Below, piece after piece: positions 33,241 through 45,453 of a stretch of 64,000 nucleotides of DNA. The notes beneath the pieces are model-generated. The model saw only the letters and a program-made list of their open reading frames with translations, was not told the origin of the DNA and made no database searches. Made by a program: the position numbers and the translations under genes. This DNA is from Acheta domesticus. Lineage: Eukaryota; Arthropoda; Insecta; Orthoptera; Gryllidae. Position 1 is the first letter of the stretch. Every line of letters begins with the position of its first letter. The stretch is from positions 102,404,526-102,468,525 of the forward strand of contig JAHLJT010002630.1 in assembly GCA_031308135.1 (NCBI GenBank), read 5' to 3'.

Positions 33241-34995
33241 GGGGCGGAAAATGGGTGGGGCGGGATTCCCCCGGGCAGCGGCGGACGGGGCAATATCAGC
33301 GCAACCGGAGATGCGTTGAAGGGGTGGGAAGGGTCGGGTGGGACGAGGGTCTGAAGAGGGGAAGGCGGTGAAGGGGGGTTGCGTGGCGCTTTGGCGGAGA
33401 GAACAAAACACGCGTGATGGGGGAAGTTGGAGGCGCGTTGGAGTGAGTTGGATGTGACGTGGAGGTGAGAGTGTTTGAGGTGGATGGGGTGAGGTTGGAT
33501 GAAGTCGGATGAGATGGGGTGAGTTGAAAGCGAATAGCAGGGTCGTAGCTTCCATAGATGTGGATGATGTGTTACATACCCTGACAATATCAGCTATTTT
33601 TAATTTAAAATAAGAATAAATTGTCGATTTGTTATTTTCTTTTTCTACTACAAAATATTTCATTATATTTCAAACATTGCGTCATTGAGAACTTGATTCT
33701 TCACAAGGATGAATAAATCAGTCTGAAATGCCGCCTAGCCTACGCTATGAATCAGATTCACAGTGAACCATTACATCCAGGGTGTCTACCGTGGTACCTA
33801 CGAAAAAGCTGTCGTTTTACGAAACTTCATTGTTCTTTTCGGAGTTTGTAAGAGAACGAGGTTAATTAATGAACATTGTCATTTTATTTATGTTTTATTA
33901 CCTTATTTTAATGCATTTGCAACTATATATTTGTAGCCAATTTAGGTTAGAGATTATGCTGGTTGAATGCACAATACAGGGGTATATGACTATGCAATCC
34001 ACATCTGTGCCCTGGAATGGCGAGCACCACGCGATCCAAAGTGCCTACATAATTATCGAGTCGTATTTTTATGCCGTGGATATATTATATCAGTGAAAAA
34101 GTTACAAATATTTGAAAACTATAAGAGGATAGGATTTTATTTAAACAGCCAACACAGGATATGTCGAGCAATACAATGGTGATATAAGGGAAAATAGGGA
34201 AATTCTGTCACACTTCATTCGAGTTGTATGCTTTTTGGGAGATAAGGGATTGTATTTTCTAGCCATAATGAAATAGGGAATCATTAAATAGAGACAATTT
34301 CATGGAATATACAAGTGAAATAATGAAATATAATGAAACTCACAAGGATGATATGAAAATTCCAGTGTTTCGTGCAATCTCACCAAGAAATTCAGATTCA
34401 CTGGATTTCAAGTGTGAGCACGGTAATGTCCCATGAAATTAAAAATGAAGTTTCTAAAGCCTCTTTTGCTTCCACCATACCGGATGAAACCCTCGATGTA
34501 AGCAGCAAAGGTTACAACACGACAACTGTCAATTGTTTTTCATTACATGACTGTAAATTGATTCATTTTCTCTTTCCTATTATATTTTTATTATAGATCA
34601 TTGTTTTCCAGTCTATGAATTGTGCCAATTCTACTGGGTTCGAAATGATATGAATTGGACAATTTTGAAAATCAATGGGTTTGATAGTGCTCTTATTATG
34701 AAAGTATGAGGGCACACATTTATATTTTTCTAGGTCGTGAACTTAAGTCAACGTTTTCTAACTTTCAACCAGTAAACTACACAAAGTACGTGAGCCATTA
34801 TTACTTTTACTGGATCAGTTTTTATTTTAAATATACAAATTATTTGTGTGCTCTAATTGGCCAATGTCACAGATATGGTATTGGTGAATGAGAAATATTT
34901 GAATTATAATTAATGTTTTAAATTATTTTCTCATTTTTCGAGTTACATACCTTAATCCAAAACTCAGGCTACGCCACTGGTGAATAGGAAGTACG
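33241..34995. other. G-rich then AT-rich unassigned sequence
   Basis: 33241-33545 is G-rich and degenerate (GGTGAGTTGGATG-like), distantly like the 21-bp array at 34997. After 33560 the sequence is AT-rich. Short plus-strand frames at 33869-34096 and 34372-34596 have no recognisable domain. Confidence 0.4.
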
Positions 34996-34996
34996 T

Positions 34997-35200
34997 TGGG
35001 AGAGAGTTGGAGATGGCGTGGAGTGAGTTGGAGATGGCGTGGAGTGAGTTGGAGATGGCGTGGAGTGAGTTGGAGATGGCGTGGAGTGAGTTGGAGATGG
35101 CGTGGAGTGAGTTGGAGATGGCGTGGAGTGAGTTGGAGATGGCGTGGAGTGAGTTGGAGATGGCGTGGAGTGAGTTGGAGATGGCGTGGAGTGTGTTGGA
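34997..35200. repeat. 21-bp minisatellite (AGTTGGAGATGGCGTGG...)
   Basis: Ten almost exact 21-bp units. The plus-strand frame encodes ELEMAWS repeats, but only because the unit is seven codons. Nothing supports translation. Confidence 0.97.
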
Positions 35201-37527
35201 AGTGTCGTGTCACACTACCTGGTACCTACGCTGTGTGGCAGACTCCAGGGCCCTTCAACTCCCATATAACGTGGTGGAGACCATTACAGTGGCGCCCTCT
35301 CCAGCAGCACCTTCTTACCGGAACTAAAATACGAACCGTTGCCAACGATACTTCAAACGTGTGTGGCCACTACGTAGGTTCACATTAAGTTCAAGAAGGC
35401 GCGTCATGCTACAAAAGATAGCGTCGATGTTCGCGCTTTCTTCAGCGGTTTCTTATATGTATATATTTTGAATAATTGAACATTTAGAAGAAACTTTTCG
35501 TATATCCCACAATTTTTAGGTGCAGATGTTGGCGACCCTGTACCCCGACGACACTAGCGCTTCCTACAGTAGGACCCTCGAGCTTTGTTCCCGGTTTTGA
35601 TGGAGATGCAGGGCCCTGGCAGACTCTCAGAAGTGATAGTGGCGCGGCCACAGGCAGCCGTCGAGGTGGGCGTTGGGGAAAGAAGGATAGCCTCACGCTG
35701 TCACGCCTCCCCCCCCTCTGCGCCTCGGAGCCGACCGACGCTCTTTTGTTCCTCCTCCGCCGCAGCCCCGCACGCGCCACCGAAGGTGCTGCCCGATCAC
35801 CTCTATCTCTCCCCGTCGCCGCCAGGGACTGCAATGCGAGCTCTATCTCCTGCCCCAGACCAGTGTTGCCACGCGTATTAGGATCCTGCCATTTTTACCA
35901 GGATTTTAATGAATATACCATACACCATGGTAAAGACATCCTGGTACGCTTAAATACTACGATTTTAAGTCGGGTTAATTGATAATCTACGATTTATGAT
36001 TCGTATAATATTTTTTATTCAATAATTTAACACGAACATTTAATACAAATAACTGTGATATTGGTGATAACACTGCCGTAAACACATTGAGCGTGACATA
36101 AGATGGTATTTTTTCAGCACGTGCTGTAGGATAAAAGGATAAAAGTCTTAGTTTTCCATTTATGGTGGAAAGATATATTCAGTTTATTGATATAAAATGA
36201 CTCGATATCGAGTTAAATTTTACGAACCTTCCGTGCGCGTTAAAAACAGAAGAGGGATATAACGTGAACAATTCCAGAAAAAATTGTCATTGGTACCAGG
36301 AAATTTAGAGGAAGTATTAGGATTTTTCAAGGTTGGTAGTGGGTTACACATTTAATCATCTGGCAACGTTGTCCCTGACACCTCCGCACGCCGGTTCTAG
36401 ACAGCATATTTTCTTCTCTTCGCACACTAAGTTATTACTACGAGGGAGGATTATAATGGCCTAAAACATCGCTAAAAATGATCAATATAATATAGGCTCC
36501 TAAAATGTTTTAAAACGTCCTAAAAGCAAAGAAAATCACTTAAATATTTTGATCAAAACTAGTTCACATGAACAACTCAAGCCGTTGGATACGTTGCTGT
36601 CGTAACCGAGGCTTCTTCCTCTCGTTCAAGTGAACTCAACTCGCAAATTTTTGGTTTGGATTCATCTTTACCAGGAAATGCCTTTAGTTTTCGAGAAATT
36701 GGCCAAATGGAGAGTGGTGCTGTTAGGCGTCACAGAAACCTTACATTACATACATACAACGGCTGACATTACAATTTCTGAGCGAAGAACTCGAAAAGGC
36801 TACTCTGGAATTCTGTGGAGTTTCATTCATCTCGAAAAAATATTTTGCGTAGAGAACCATTAAAATGATGTCAAAATAGAAAAATTAAGCGAAAATGCTT
36901 GTCGGAAAAAGTTAAAAAATGTCTTATTAGTCGAAATTGATGAAACATGCAAAAACAATGTATAAAATGGGTAGTTTCCTTTAGTAGCGACATAAAATTA
37001 TTGTCTATACTAAAAGGCATTGTTCTAAAGTGAAGAAATGACATTTCATTAATCTGCCGCCAGCTTATTACTAAGCACTAGCTGTCGCGGCACGCGGAAC
37101 AGGGGCTTCTTAAACATGAAATACGAGTTTTGAGAATATACTATTCGTTTAGAGAATCCTGAAAGCACACAATCGAGATAAGTAAAACCTTCTTCTTCTT
37201 TTTCTTTTCACTCCTTTTATATGCTTGTCCATTTCTTCCTTTCCTCCTGCTTCCGTCTCTTCTCTTCTCTTCCGGCTTTTCCTTCTTCGATTGTTCTCTC
37301 CTCCTTATTCTAATTCTGCTCGTGCGTTTTTCAATTTCTCCAGCTTCTGGAATTTCGGCTAACTGATTTCCCATTTAAAATTATGCTGGTTTTAATTTGT
37401 AGTTGGTACAACACGTTAGCAAACCCACAAATGTCAAGCGGGTTGTCCAATTAACATCTGACAACGGACAGCGATTTGTTATGGGATATCTAATATTATT
37501 ACTGTGCATTTTTCACCAGAGGGTCCT
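35201..37527. other. Unassigned sequence
   Basis: 35600-35870 is GC- and CpG-rich. 37190-37290 is pyrimidine-rich with CTTCTTCTT, possibly a (GAA)n LINE tail on the minus strand, but the coding tail motif is not visible. Otherwise nothing recognised. Confidence 0.4.
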
Positions 37528-40500
37528 TCACGCCCTAACCCTCCACGCCCTAACCCTCCACGCCCTAACCCTCCACGCCCTAACCCTCCACGCCCTAACC
37601 CTCCACGCCCTAACCCTCCACGCCTTAACCCTCCACGCCCTAACCCTCCACGCCCTATCCCTCCACGCCCTAACCCTCCACGCCCTAACCCTCCACGCCC
37701 TAACCCTCCACGACCTATCCCTCCACGCCCTAACCCTCCACGCCCTAACCCTCCACCGCCTTAACCCTCCACGCCCTAACCCTCCACGCCCTAAACCCTC
37801 CACGCCCTAACCCTCCACGCCCTATCCCTCCACGCCCTAACCCTCCACGCCCTAACCCTCCACGCCCTAACCCTCCACGCCCTAACCCTCCACGCCTAAC
37901 CCTCCACGCCCTAACCCTCCACGCCCTAACCCTCCACGCCCTAACCCTCCACGCCCTAACCCTCCACGCCTAGTCCCTCCACGCCCTAACCCTCCACGCC
38001 CTAACCCTCCACGCCCTAACCCTCCACGCCTAACCCTCCACGCCCTAACCCTCCACGCCCTAACCCTCCACGCCCTAACCCTCCACGCCCTAACCCTCCA
38101 CGCCCTAACCCTCCACGCCCTAACCCTCCACGCCCTAACCCTCCACGCCCTAACCCTCCACGCCCTAACCCTCCACGCCCTAACCCTCCCACGCCCTAAC
38201 CCTCCACGCCCTAATCCCCTCCACGCCCTAACCCTCCACGCCCTAACCCTCCACGCCCTAACCCTCCACGCCCTAACCCTCCTCCACGCCCTAATCCCTC
38301 CACGCCCTAACCCTCCACGCCCTAACCCTCCACGCCCTAACCCTCCACGCCCTAACCCTCCAGCCCTAATCCCTCCACGCCCTAACCATCCACGCCCTAA
38401 CCCTCCACGCCCTAACCCTCCACGCCCTAACCCTCCACGCCCTACCTCCACGCCCTATCCCTCCACGCCCTAACCCTCCACGCCCTAACCCTCCACGCCC
38501 TAACCCTCCACGCCCTAACCCGCCACGCCCTAACCCTCCACGCCCTAACCCTCCACGCCCTACCCTCCCGCCTAACACTACACGCCCTAACCTCCACGCC
38601 CTAACCCTCCACGCCACTAACCCTCCACGCCCTAACCCTCCACGCCCTAACCCTCCACGCCTAACCCTCCACGCCCTAACCCTCCACGCCTAACCCTCCA
38701 CGCCTATCCCTCCACGCCCTAACTACCTCCACGCACTAACCCTCCACGCCCTAAACCCTCCACGCCCCTAACCCTCCACGCCCTAACACCTCCACGCCCT
38801 AACCCTCCACGCCCTAACCCTCCACGCCTAACCTCCCACGCCACTAACCCTCCACGCCCTAACCCTCCACGCCCTAACCCTCCACGCCCTAACCCTCACG
38901 CCCTAACCCTCCACGCCCTAACCCTCCACGCCCTAACCCTCCACGCCCTAACCCTCCACGCCCTAACCCTCCACGCCCCTAACCCTCCACGCCCTAACCC
39001 TCCACGCCCCTTAACCCTCCACGCCCTAACCCTCCACGCCCCTAACCCTCCACGCCCTAACCCTCCACGCCCTAACCCTCCACGCCCTAACCCTCCACGC
39101 CCTAACCACTCCACGCCCTAACCCTCCACGCCCTACCCCACGCCCTAACCCCATCCACGCCCCTAACCCCTCCACGGCCCTAATCCCTCCACGCCCCCTA
39201 ACCCTCCACGCCCTAACCCTTCCACGCCCCTAACCCTCCACGGCACTAACCATCCACGCCCTACCATCCACGCCCTACACCCCTCCACGCCCTAAACCCT
39301 CCACCGCCCCTAACCCTCCACGCCGTGATACCCTCCACGCCCTAACCCTCCCACGCCCTAACCCTCCACGCCCTAACCCTCCACGCCCTAAACCCTCCAC
39401 GCCCTTAACCCTCCACGCCCCTAACCCTCCACGGCCCCTAATCCCTTCCACGCACCCCTAAACCCTCCACGCCCTACCCTCCCCACGCCTAACCCTCCAC
39501 GCCCTAACCCTCCACGCCACTAAACCCTCCACTAGCCCTAACCCTCCACGCCTTAACCCTCCACGCCCTAACCCTCCACGCCCTAATCCCTCCACGCCCT
39601 AACCCTCCACGCCCTAACCCTCCACGCCCTAACCCTCCACGCCCTAACCCTCCACGCCCTACCCTCCACGCCCTAACCCTCCACGCCCTAACCCTCCACG
39701 CCCTAACCCTCCACGCCCTAACCCTCCACGCCCCTAACCCTCCACGCCCTAACCCTCCACGCCCTAACCCTCCACGCCCTAACCCTCCACGCCCTAACCC
39801 TCCACGCCCTAACCCTCCACGCCCTAACCCTCCACGCCCTAACCTCCACGCCCTAACCCTCCACGCCCTAACCCTCCACGCCCTAACCCTCCACGCCCTA
39901 ACCCTCCACGCCCCTAACCCTCCACGGCCCTAACCCTCCACGCCCTAACCCTCCACGCCCTAACCCTCCACGCCCTAACCCTCCACGCCCTAAACCCTCC
40001 ACGCCCTAATCCCTCCACGCCCTAACCCTCCACGCCCTAACCCTCCACGCCCTAACCCTCCACGCCCTAACCCTCCACGCCCTATCCCTCCACGCCCTAT
40101 CCCTCCACGCCCTAACCCTCCACGACCCTATACCCTCCACGCCCTAACCCTCCACGCCCTAACCCTCCACGCCCTAACCCTCCACGCCTTAACCCTCCAC
40201 GCCCTAACCCTCCACGCCCTATCCCTCCACGCCCTAACCCTCCACGCCCTAACCCTCCACGCCCTAACCCTCCACGCCCTAACCCTCCACGCCCTATCCC
40301 TCACGCCCTAACCCTCCACGCCTAACCCTCCACGCCCTCAACCCTCCACGCCCTAACCATCCACGCCCTAACCCTCCACGCCCTAACCCTCCACGCCCTA
40401 ACCCTCCACGCCCTAACCCTCCACGCCCTAACCCTCCACGCCCTAACCCTCCACGCCCTATCCCTCCACGCCCTAACCCTCCACGCCCTAACCCTCCACG

Positions 40501-40830
40501 CCCTAACCCTCCACGCCCTAACCCTCCACGCCTTAACCCTCCACGCCCTAACCCTCCACGCCCTATCCCTCCACGCCCTAACCCTCCACGCCCTAACCCT
40601 CCACGCCCTAACCCTCCACGCCCTAACCCTCCACGCCCTATCCCTCCACGCCCTAACCCTCCACGCCCTAACCCTCCACGCCCTAACCCTCCACGCCCTA
40701 ACCATCCACGCCCTAACCATCCACGCCCTAACCCTCCACGCCCTAACCATCCACGCCCTAACCCTCCACGCCCTAACCCTCCACGCCCTAACCCTACCAC
40801 GCCCTAACTCTCCACGCCCCTAACCTCCAC
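37528..40830. repeat. 15-bp telomere-like minisatellite CCACGCCCTAACCCT
   Basis: About 220 units. Each unit contains CCCTAACCCT, ten bases that match the TTAGGG-type telomere repeat, plus CCACG. Variants include CCCTATCCCT and CCTTAACCC. Units are regular at 37528-38150 and 39550-40830 but full of one-base insertions and deletions at about 38160-39540. The sequence reaches within 260 bp of the assembly gap. Frames on the minus strand (RAWRV, GRGGL) are repeat artefacts. Confidence 0.97.
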
Positions 40831-41082
40831 ATCCCTCCCTCACGCTCTGCCCTCCACCCTCGCTTCCCCCTACCCCGTCTTCCGCGACATCGTCTCATTC
40901 TGCTGGCCAGAGCACCGCCGAGCCGGCTCCCAAGGGCCGGTACGTCCGCCCGCCCCACCGCTCCGAACCCGCACGGCATGGCCCGTCCTGCCCGTCCACC
41001 CCATCCGCCCACCCACCCGCCCTCCCCGCCCGCTCCGCCCCGCCCGCCTTGCCCGCCCGCCCCGTCCAAACCCGCCCCGCCC
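40831..41082. other. C-rich sequence up to the gap
   Basis: GC-rich with CCGCCC, CCACCC and CCCGCC runs directly before the N run. The contig probably stops here because of the composition. Confidence 0.6.
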
Positions 41083-41182
41083 NNNNNNNNNNNNNNNNNN
41101 NNNNNNNNNNNNNNNNNNNNNNNNNNNNNNNNNNNNNNNNNNNNNNNNNNNNNNNNNNNNNNNNNNNNNNNNNNNNNNNNNN
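41083..41182. other. Assembly gap (100 N)
   Basis: Exactly 100 N, the usual placeholder for a join of unknown length. Features to the left and right may not be truly adjacent. Confidence 0.99.
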
Positions 41183-41464
41183 GCCAGATGCTAACCAACG
41201 AGCCACAGCGGGCAGAAATGTTAATCTATCCCAGCCTAAATAGCCTGGAAAACTCCCTGGTAAGAGAAAGTGTGTGCCATTGTGTGGCCGTATCGACCGT
41301 CAACGCCCTCTGTGCGGCCGCCGGCAGCTGCGCGGGTGCAGGGCTGCAAGAGCCAACGGGAGGCGGCGTTTACGACCCCCGCGAGGCGGTCGAGAGGATT
41401 GCCTCCCGCCGAATGAATTGTTAACGCCTCTTTCTCCCGCGCTGCCATCTCACGGTGCTACTTT
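41183..41464. other. Unassigned sequence after the gap
   Basis: GC-rich at 41300-41450. Short frames without a recognised domain. Confidence 0.4.
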
Positions 41465-41736
41465 TTTATCTCTCTGGTTCCTCTTTTCTTATTTCTTTCC
41501 TTTTTATTTTGCTGCTTTTCCTTTCTCCTGTTACTCTTTATTCATAGTTTCCTATTTCGCTCTTATTCTTTACCATCTTTGCTCTGTGATCTACATTTCT
41601 TTTATCTCTCTGGTTCCTCTTTTCTTATTTCTTTCCTCTTTATTTTGCAGCTTTTCCTTTCTCCTGTTACTCTTTATTCTTAGTTTCCTATTTCACTCTT
41701 ATTCTTTACCATCTTTGCTCTGTGATCTACATTTCG
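41465..41736. repeat. 136-bp direct tandem duplication, pyrimidine-rich
   Basis: 41465-41600 and 41601-41736 are nearly identical (TTTATCTCTCTGGTTCCTC to CTCTGTGATCTACATTTC). The copies differ at very few positions, so the duplication looks recent. Confidence 0.9.
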
Positions 41737-44020
41737 TCCTTCCTTCTTATTCCATTCCTTCCTTCATTTCTTATATCGCTTTATCTCTCTTCTACCCTCT
41801 CTCTATCTGTTTTTTTTCTTTCTGCCCATCATTTTCTCCTATTCTTGTCTCTTTTCCCGGTAGTATAATTCTTGCCCTAAACTAGTTTATTCAAGTGCTT
41901 TTTTTTCGTTTCCTAATCCTATACTAGCCGTTCTAAACCTTAACATAATGAGTTAACTAAACGTTTACAATAACTTATTCCAAACTTGTCTTTCAAAACG
42001 ATCCAATTGCTTGTGAAGCTTCTGCAAGGAGACTTGTGTATGCAAAATGTTTTTTAGGGCCGTATTCATAGTCGTCACTTATAATAAGGTAAACCTTAAG
42101 GAGTTCCTTATAACGTTTTTCAATTCATAGTGGGAAATTATCCGCTTGCATAAGAAACTTCTTACAGCTATAAGGAAGGTCCAGCTTCCACTTATAGCTA
42201 TAAGTGAATCGTCTCTTGGTGGGTTGGAAATGTGAAAGAAATGGAAATGGACTACGATTTTGAACATTATAAAAATGTTTATAATTGCACTGTTCTTCGT
42301 AGTAACTATATTTACGTGATATGTACAACCCTCCGGAAATGCACAATGATCAAGAATATTTAAGAAAAAGTAGCGTCTTACGTTTATATACTGTTATATA
42401 AACTGCATGGAGATAAAAATGAAGCTTTGAAAATCTTTCCAACGCAGCCACACGTTGCCAAAACTGACGTTACATATATGTAACGCTAGGCAGAAATGGG
42501 TTAATTCAAACAACGCCATGCCTCTGCTTAATTAATATATTGTCATTTAGATCCTTGCAAGACAAGATCTCATTAGTTTAATTCTTCTGTGTAATATACA
42601 TTTGGTTTAATTATATGTATTGATTCTATTTGTCTCTCAATTCTTTTGTGGCGATGACAGCAACTGAAGGACTATTTTCAGGGACTCGAGACTGGTGACT
42701 CGCTCATCAATTAATTCATCGCCAGTGGGGCAACAACGTAAGTAGCAACCAGAGCATGTGAGGTGCAGTGTAAATTGATCCCGCCTTAAATTATTTATAT
42801 TCCTCTAATCACAACACCCGCTGCAACTTACAGACATTGTAACCAAACTCTCTTTTCTCTGTCTCTCTCACACTTATTCTCCAGATGGACCTTCCAGAAG
42901 GAGACCTGCGTAAACTGGTTGCATACTTTTTACTCGCCTATACAAAACACCGCATTGTACCGTGGCTATCTCTTATTAATGCAGGAAGCGGAAATGGAGA
43001 ATCAATTTGACCAATTTCAAACCGTTGAATAATGAAGGCTCGCTGTGTTTTAGGAGAGGTGGTTGTTCAATATCCAGCAAATGAGGTCGGTGAATTTGAA
43101 AAGCGTTTACAATCACTGTGACGCACTGCAGTAATTAGTACAGATGTTTTCTTAATCACATCAAATTTTAGAAAAGTTGCAAACTCTTACGAAACAGTTA
43201 AACACGATTTAATCACCGTGATTATAGGTTCTACGTTCATAAGATAAAAAAAATGTGACGGAAGTGTTTTCATTAAGGGCACACAATGTAGCACAAAATT
43301 TTGTGTTCTTTATGGGTTATTGAACTCAGAAATATTTTTGAAAAAAAACGAAAACAATTTTACTAAGATCCTATGATAACTAAAAAATTGGATAATGAAA
43401 TATTGAAATTGGTTTATAAATTTTCAGCGTATAATGATTTTAGTAAATTTATTACTTCTAATTAATACATATGTAGCGACTCTTTTTTGTAAACGCCATT
43501 GTCATCCAATTGAAACAACGAAGATCTCTTGTACAGTTTTTATTCCTTTTTAATTGATTTAAAAGTATCATTTTCAATTTTGAGTAATGTAGATTCTTCA
43601 CTAGGAAGTTATCATCCTGGAATCATTAATTGAAAGACAGGCACATGAATTCGTATGTTTTTCGAAAACAGAACTTTACTTGCTAGGGATTACACGATGG
43701 CCGAATACTTTTACTACAAAATTCGAATTATGAATATATCAGATATTAGTTTGAAAGTTAAGTTTAAGGGTGACAAACAGACCTCCAAATTCAAAAATTC
43801 GAAGCATCCAAAGAACAGTACCTTATACTCATACTCGTATATAACAACGCGTTTCTATAGAAAATGGGATGGGCTGGTCTTTTGAATGTCTTGTGTTTGG
43901 TAGTCAAAACGTCCAAACAGCACACAGCTAGTAGTGCCTTTACGGGTTACTACAAGAACTCTATGCGGACTGGAATGCCTTCAAAGACACGGCGCGATAA
44001 AACAATAGCACTCGGAAGAG
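41737..44020. other. Unassigned AT-rich sequence
   Basis: A stretch at 42058-42240 (GGGCCGTATTCATAGTCGTC, then paired CTTATAGCTATAAG motifs) looks like a small repeat end. A TTAA beside ATGGG lies at 42500 without a partner. No gene recognised in 2.3 kb. Confidence 0.4.
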
Positions 44021-44345
44021 AAATTAAGAGCGAGAGAGAGAGAGAAAGTGAGAGTAAGGGGGCGATAGCGAGTGAGAGAGCGAGAACGAGAGTGAGAGTG
44101 CGAGATCTTGTGAGAGTGCGAGAGCTTGTGGGAGAGCGAGAGCGATTGAGAGAGCGAGAGCAAGTGGGAGAATAAAAAAGCATGTGAAAAAGCGAAAAAG
44201 CCACTGAGAGAGCTAGAGCGAGAAAGCGAGAGCGAGAGAAAGTGAGAGCGAGAGAGAGTATGAGAGAGCGAAAATGTGATTGACAGCGAAAAAGTTAGTA
44301 AGAGAACGAGAGCGAGTGATAGAGCGAGAGCGAATGAGAATGGGT
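44021..44345. repeat. Degenerate purine-rich GAGAGCGAGAGC tract
   Basis: Low-complexity GA/GAGC/GTGAGA units with no fixed period. Frames on both strands come from the composition. Confidence 0.9.
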
Positions 44346-44562
44346 TATTAATGAGAACGAGAGGAAGCGACAGAGGAGGAGCTAACAATAAGCCAACAGG
44401 AAAGCGACCATAGGAATGATGCTGTGCGAGCGAGATTTCGAAACGTAGCGAGAGACAGTGCCGGAGAGCAGAGCCACGGGTGCGGCTGCGTGAGGGCGAG
44501 TGGGCGAGCCAACTCCACAGCGCGCTCGCGCCTATCTGCGAGATCCGCATTACGCTTTATCT
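44346..44562. other. Unassigned GC-rich sequence
   Basis: Nothing recognised. It ends in CTTTATCT next to the hAT-type element. Confidence 0.4.
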
Positions 44563-44991
44563 CAGGGTTGTCCAAACGGCGGACCGCGCGGTGCCATCAA
44601 GTGTGGCCCGCGAAAGGTTATTAAACAAATGTGAAAGTCCTTTGCATCCATGTCGAGCGATTACAATGCACGCCTAGTGCACGCATGCACCCTGTCGGGA
44701 TCAACAGTCCCATTGATAGGAAAATAGATTAGGTTTAGATTCATTTAACGATTTTTTCTGGTAAATTCATACCTTCAAAATCATCCCAATGTGTTTACTT
44801 GTTTTATTCATTGTAGAGCTTGATATTTGTTCCGTTCCCCTCGCCCTCCATCAGAGCATCATGGCAAACTGTCGATATCAGTAACACGGACGGGGTCACG
44901 AGCGTACCGGTCGAGAAACGAAGATATGGCCCCCAAACATATTGAAGGATTTAGTTGTGGCCGCTGAGGTCTAGGAAGTTGGACACCCCTA
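44563..44991. mobile_element. hAT-type MITE, about 429 bp
   Basis: Left end CAGGGTTGTCCAAACGGCGG. Right end GTTGGACACCCCTA, its partial inverse. The flanks CTTTATCT (44555-44562) and CTTTATAC (44992-44999) look like an 8-bp target duplication with two mismatches. However, CTTTAT also follows a similar right end at 46619, so part of it may belong to the element. Internal hallmark: ATATGGCCCCCAAACATATT then TTTAGTTGTGGCC. No transposase. Confidence 0.6.
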
Positions 44992-45225
44992 CTTTATACT
45001 AATAGTGACTTTATTTATGTGACGAGACTCGGGCCATCAGACCCGCTCTTCCGTCTAACCACGTAATACAGAAATAAACAGATAAAAATTGAACAGTACA
45101 TTTAGTAAATTAAATAAAATACAACTTAGATATGTCTTGCCACTGGGCTCACAAAGTGAAAGAAAGAAGTCTAGCATTTACCTTAAGGGGCTGGGAAAAC
45201 AAAGGAAGTGTGCATGCACTTCAAG
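44992..45225. other. Unassigned sequence
   Basis: Nothing recognised between the hAT-type element and the next MITE. Confidence 0.35.
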
Positions 45226-45453
45226 AGTGTTGTCAAGGTCGATGCCACGAGCGGGAGTCCGTGGCACGAGTGCCACGACAAATTCGCCTCGCAGTTCATA
45301 ACCCCGCCGAAAGAAACAACGCCATCACTATTGTAAAACGGCGGTGTTACTAATAGTGTCCTCTCCCAACGCTAGTGGCGCAAAGAAGCTCGAGGCATGG
45401 CACGGTGCCGCGAGGCGTACCGCTGCCACCAGTAGCAGACCTTGACACCACTG
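45226..45453 (+). mobile_element. MITE with GTGTTGTCAAGGTC ends, copy 1
   Basis: Left end AGTGTTGTCAAGGTC, right end GACCTTGACACCACT: imperfect inverted repeats. Inside are GCCACGAGCGGGAGTCCGTG and CGCTAGTGGCGC. CTTCAA occurs just outside both ends and may be part of a target duplication. The same element lies inverted at 46955-47187. Confidence 0.7.

Noticed and set aside
34980..35388. Plus-strand ELEMAWS repeat protein
   Set aside because: Ten near-identical 21-bp DNA units. Other frames are equally open and synonymous change is not enriched.
37528..40830. True telomere
   Set aside because: The unit is 15 bp with CCACG between telomere-like cores, sequence continues on both sides, and insects usually carry TTAGG. 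I keep it as a telomere-like satellite only.
42470..42503. piggyBac-type right end (GCAGAAATGGG then TTAA)
   Set aside because: I found no matching left end in the region.
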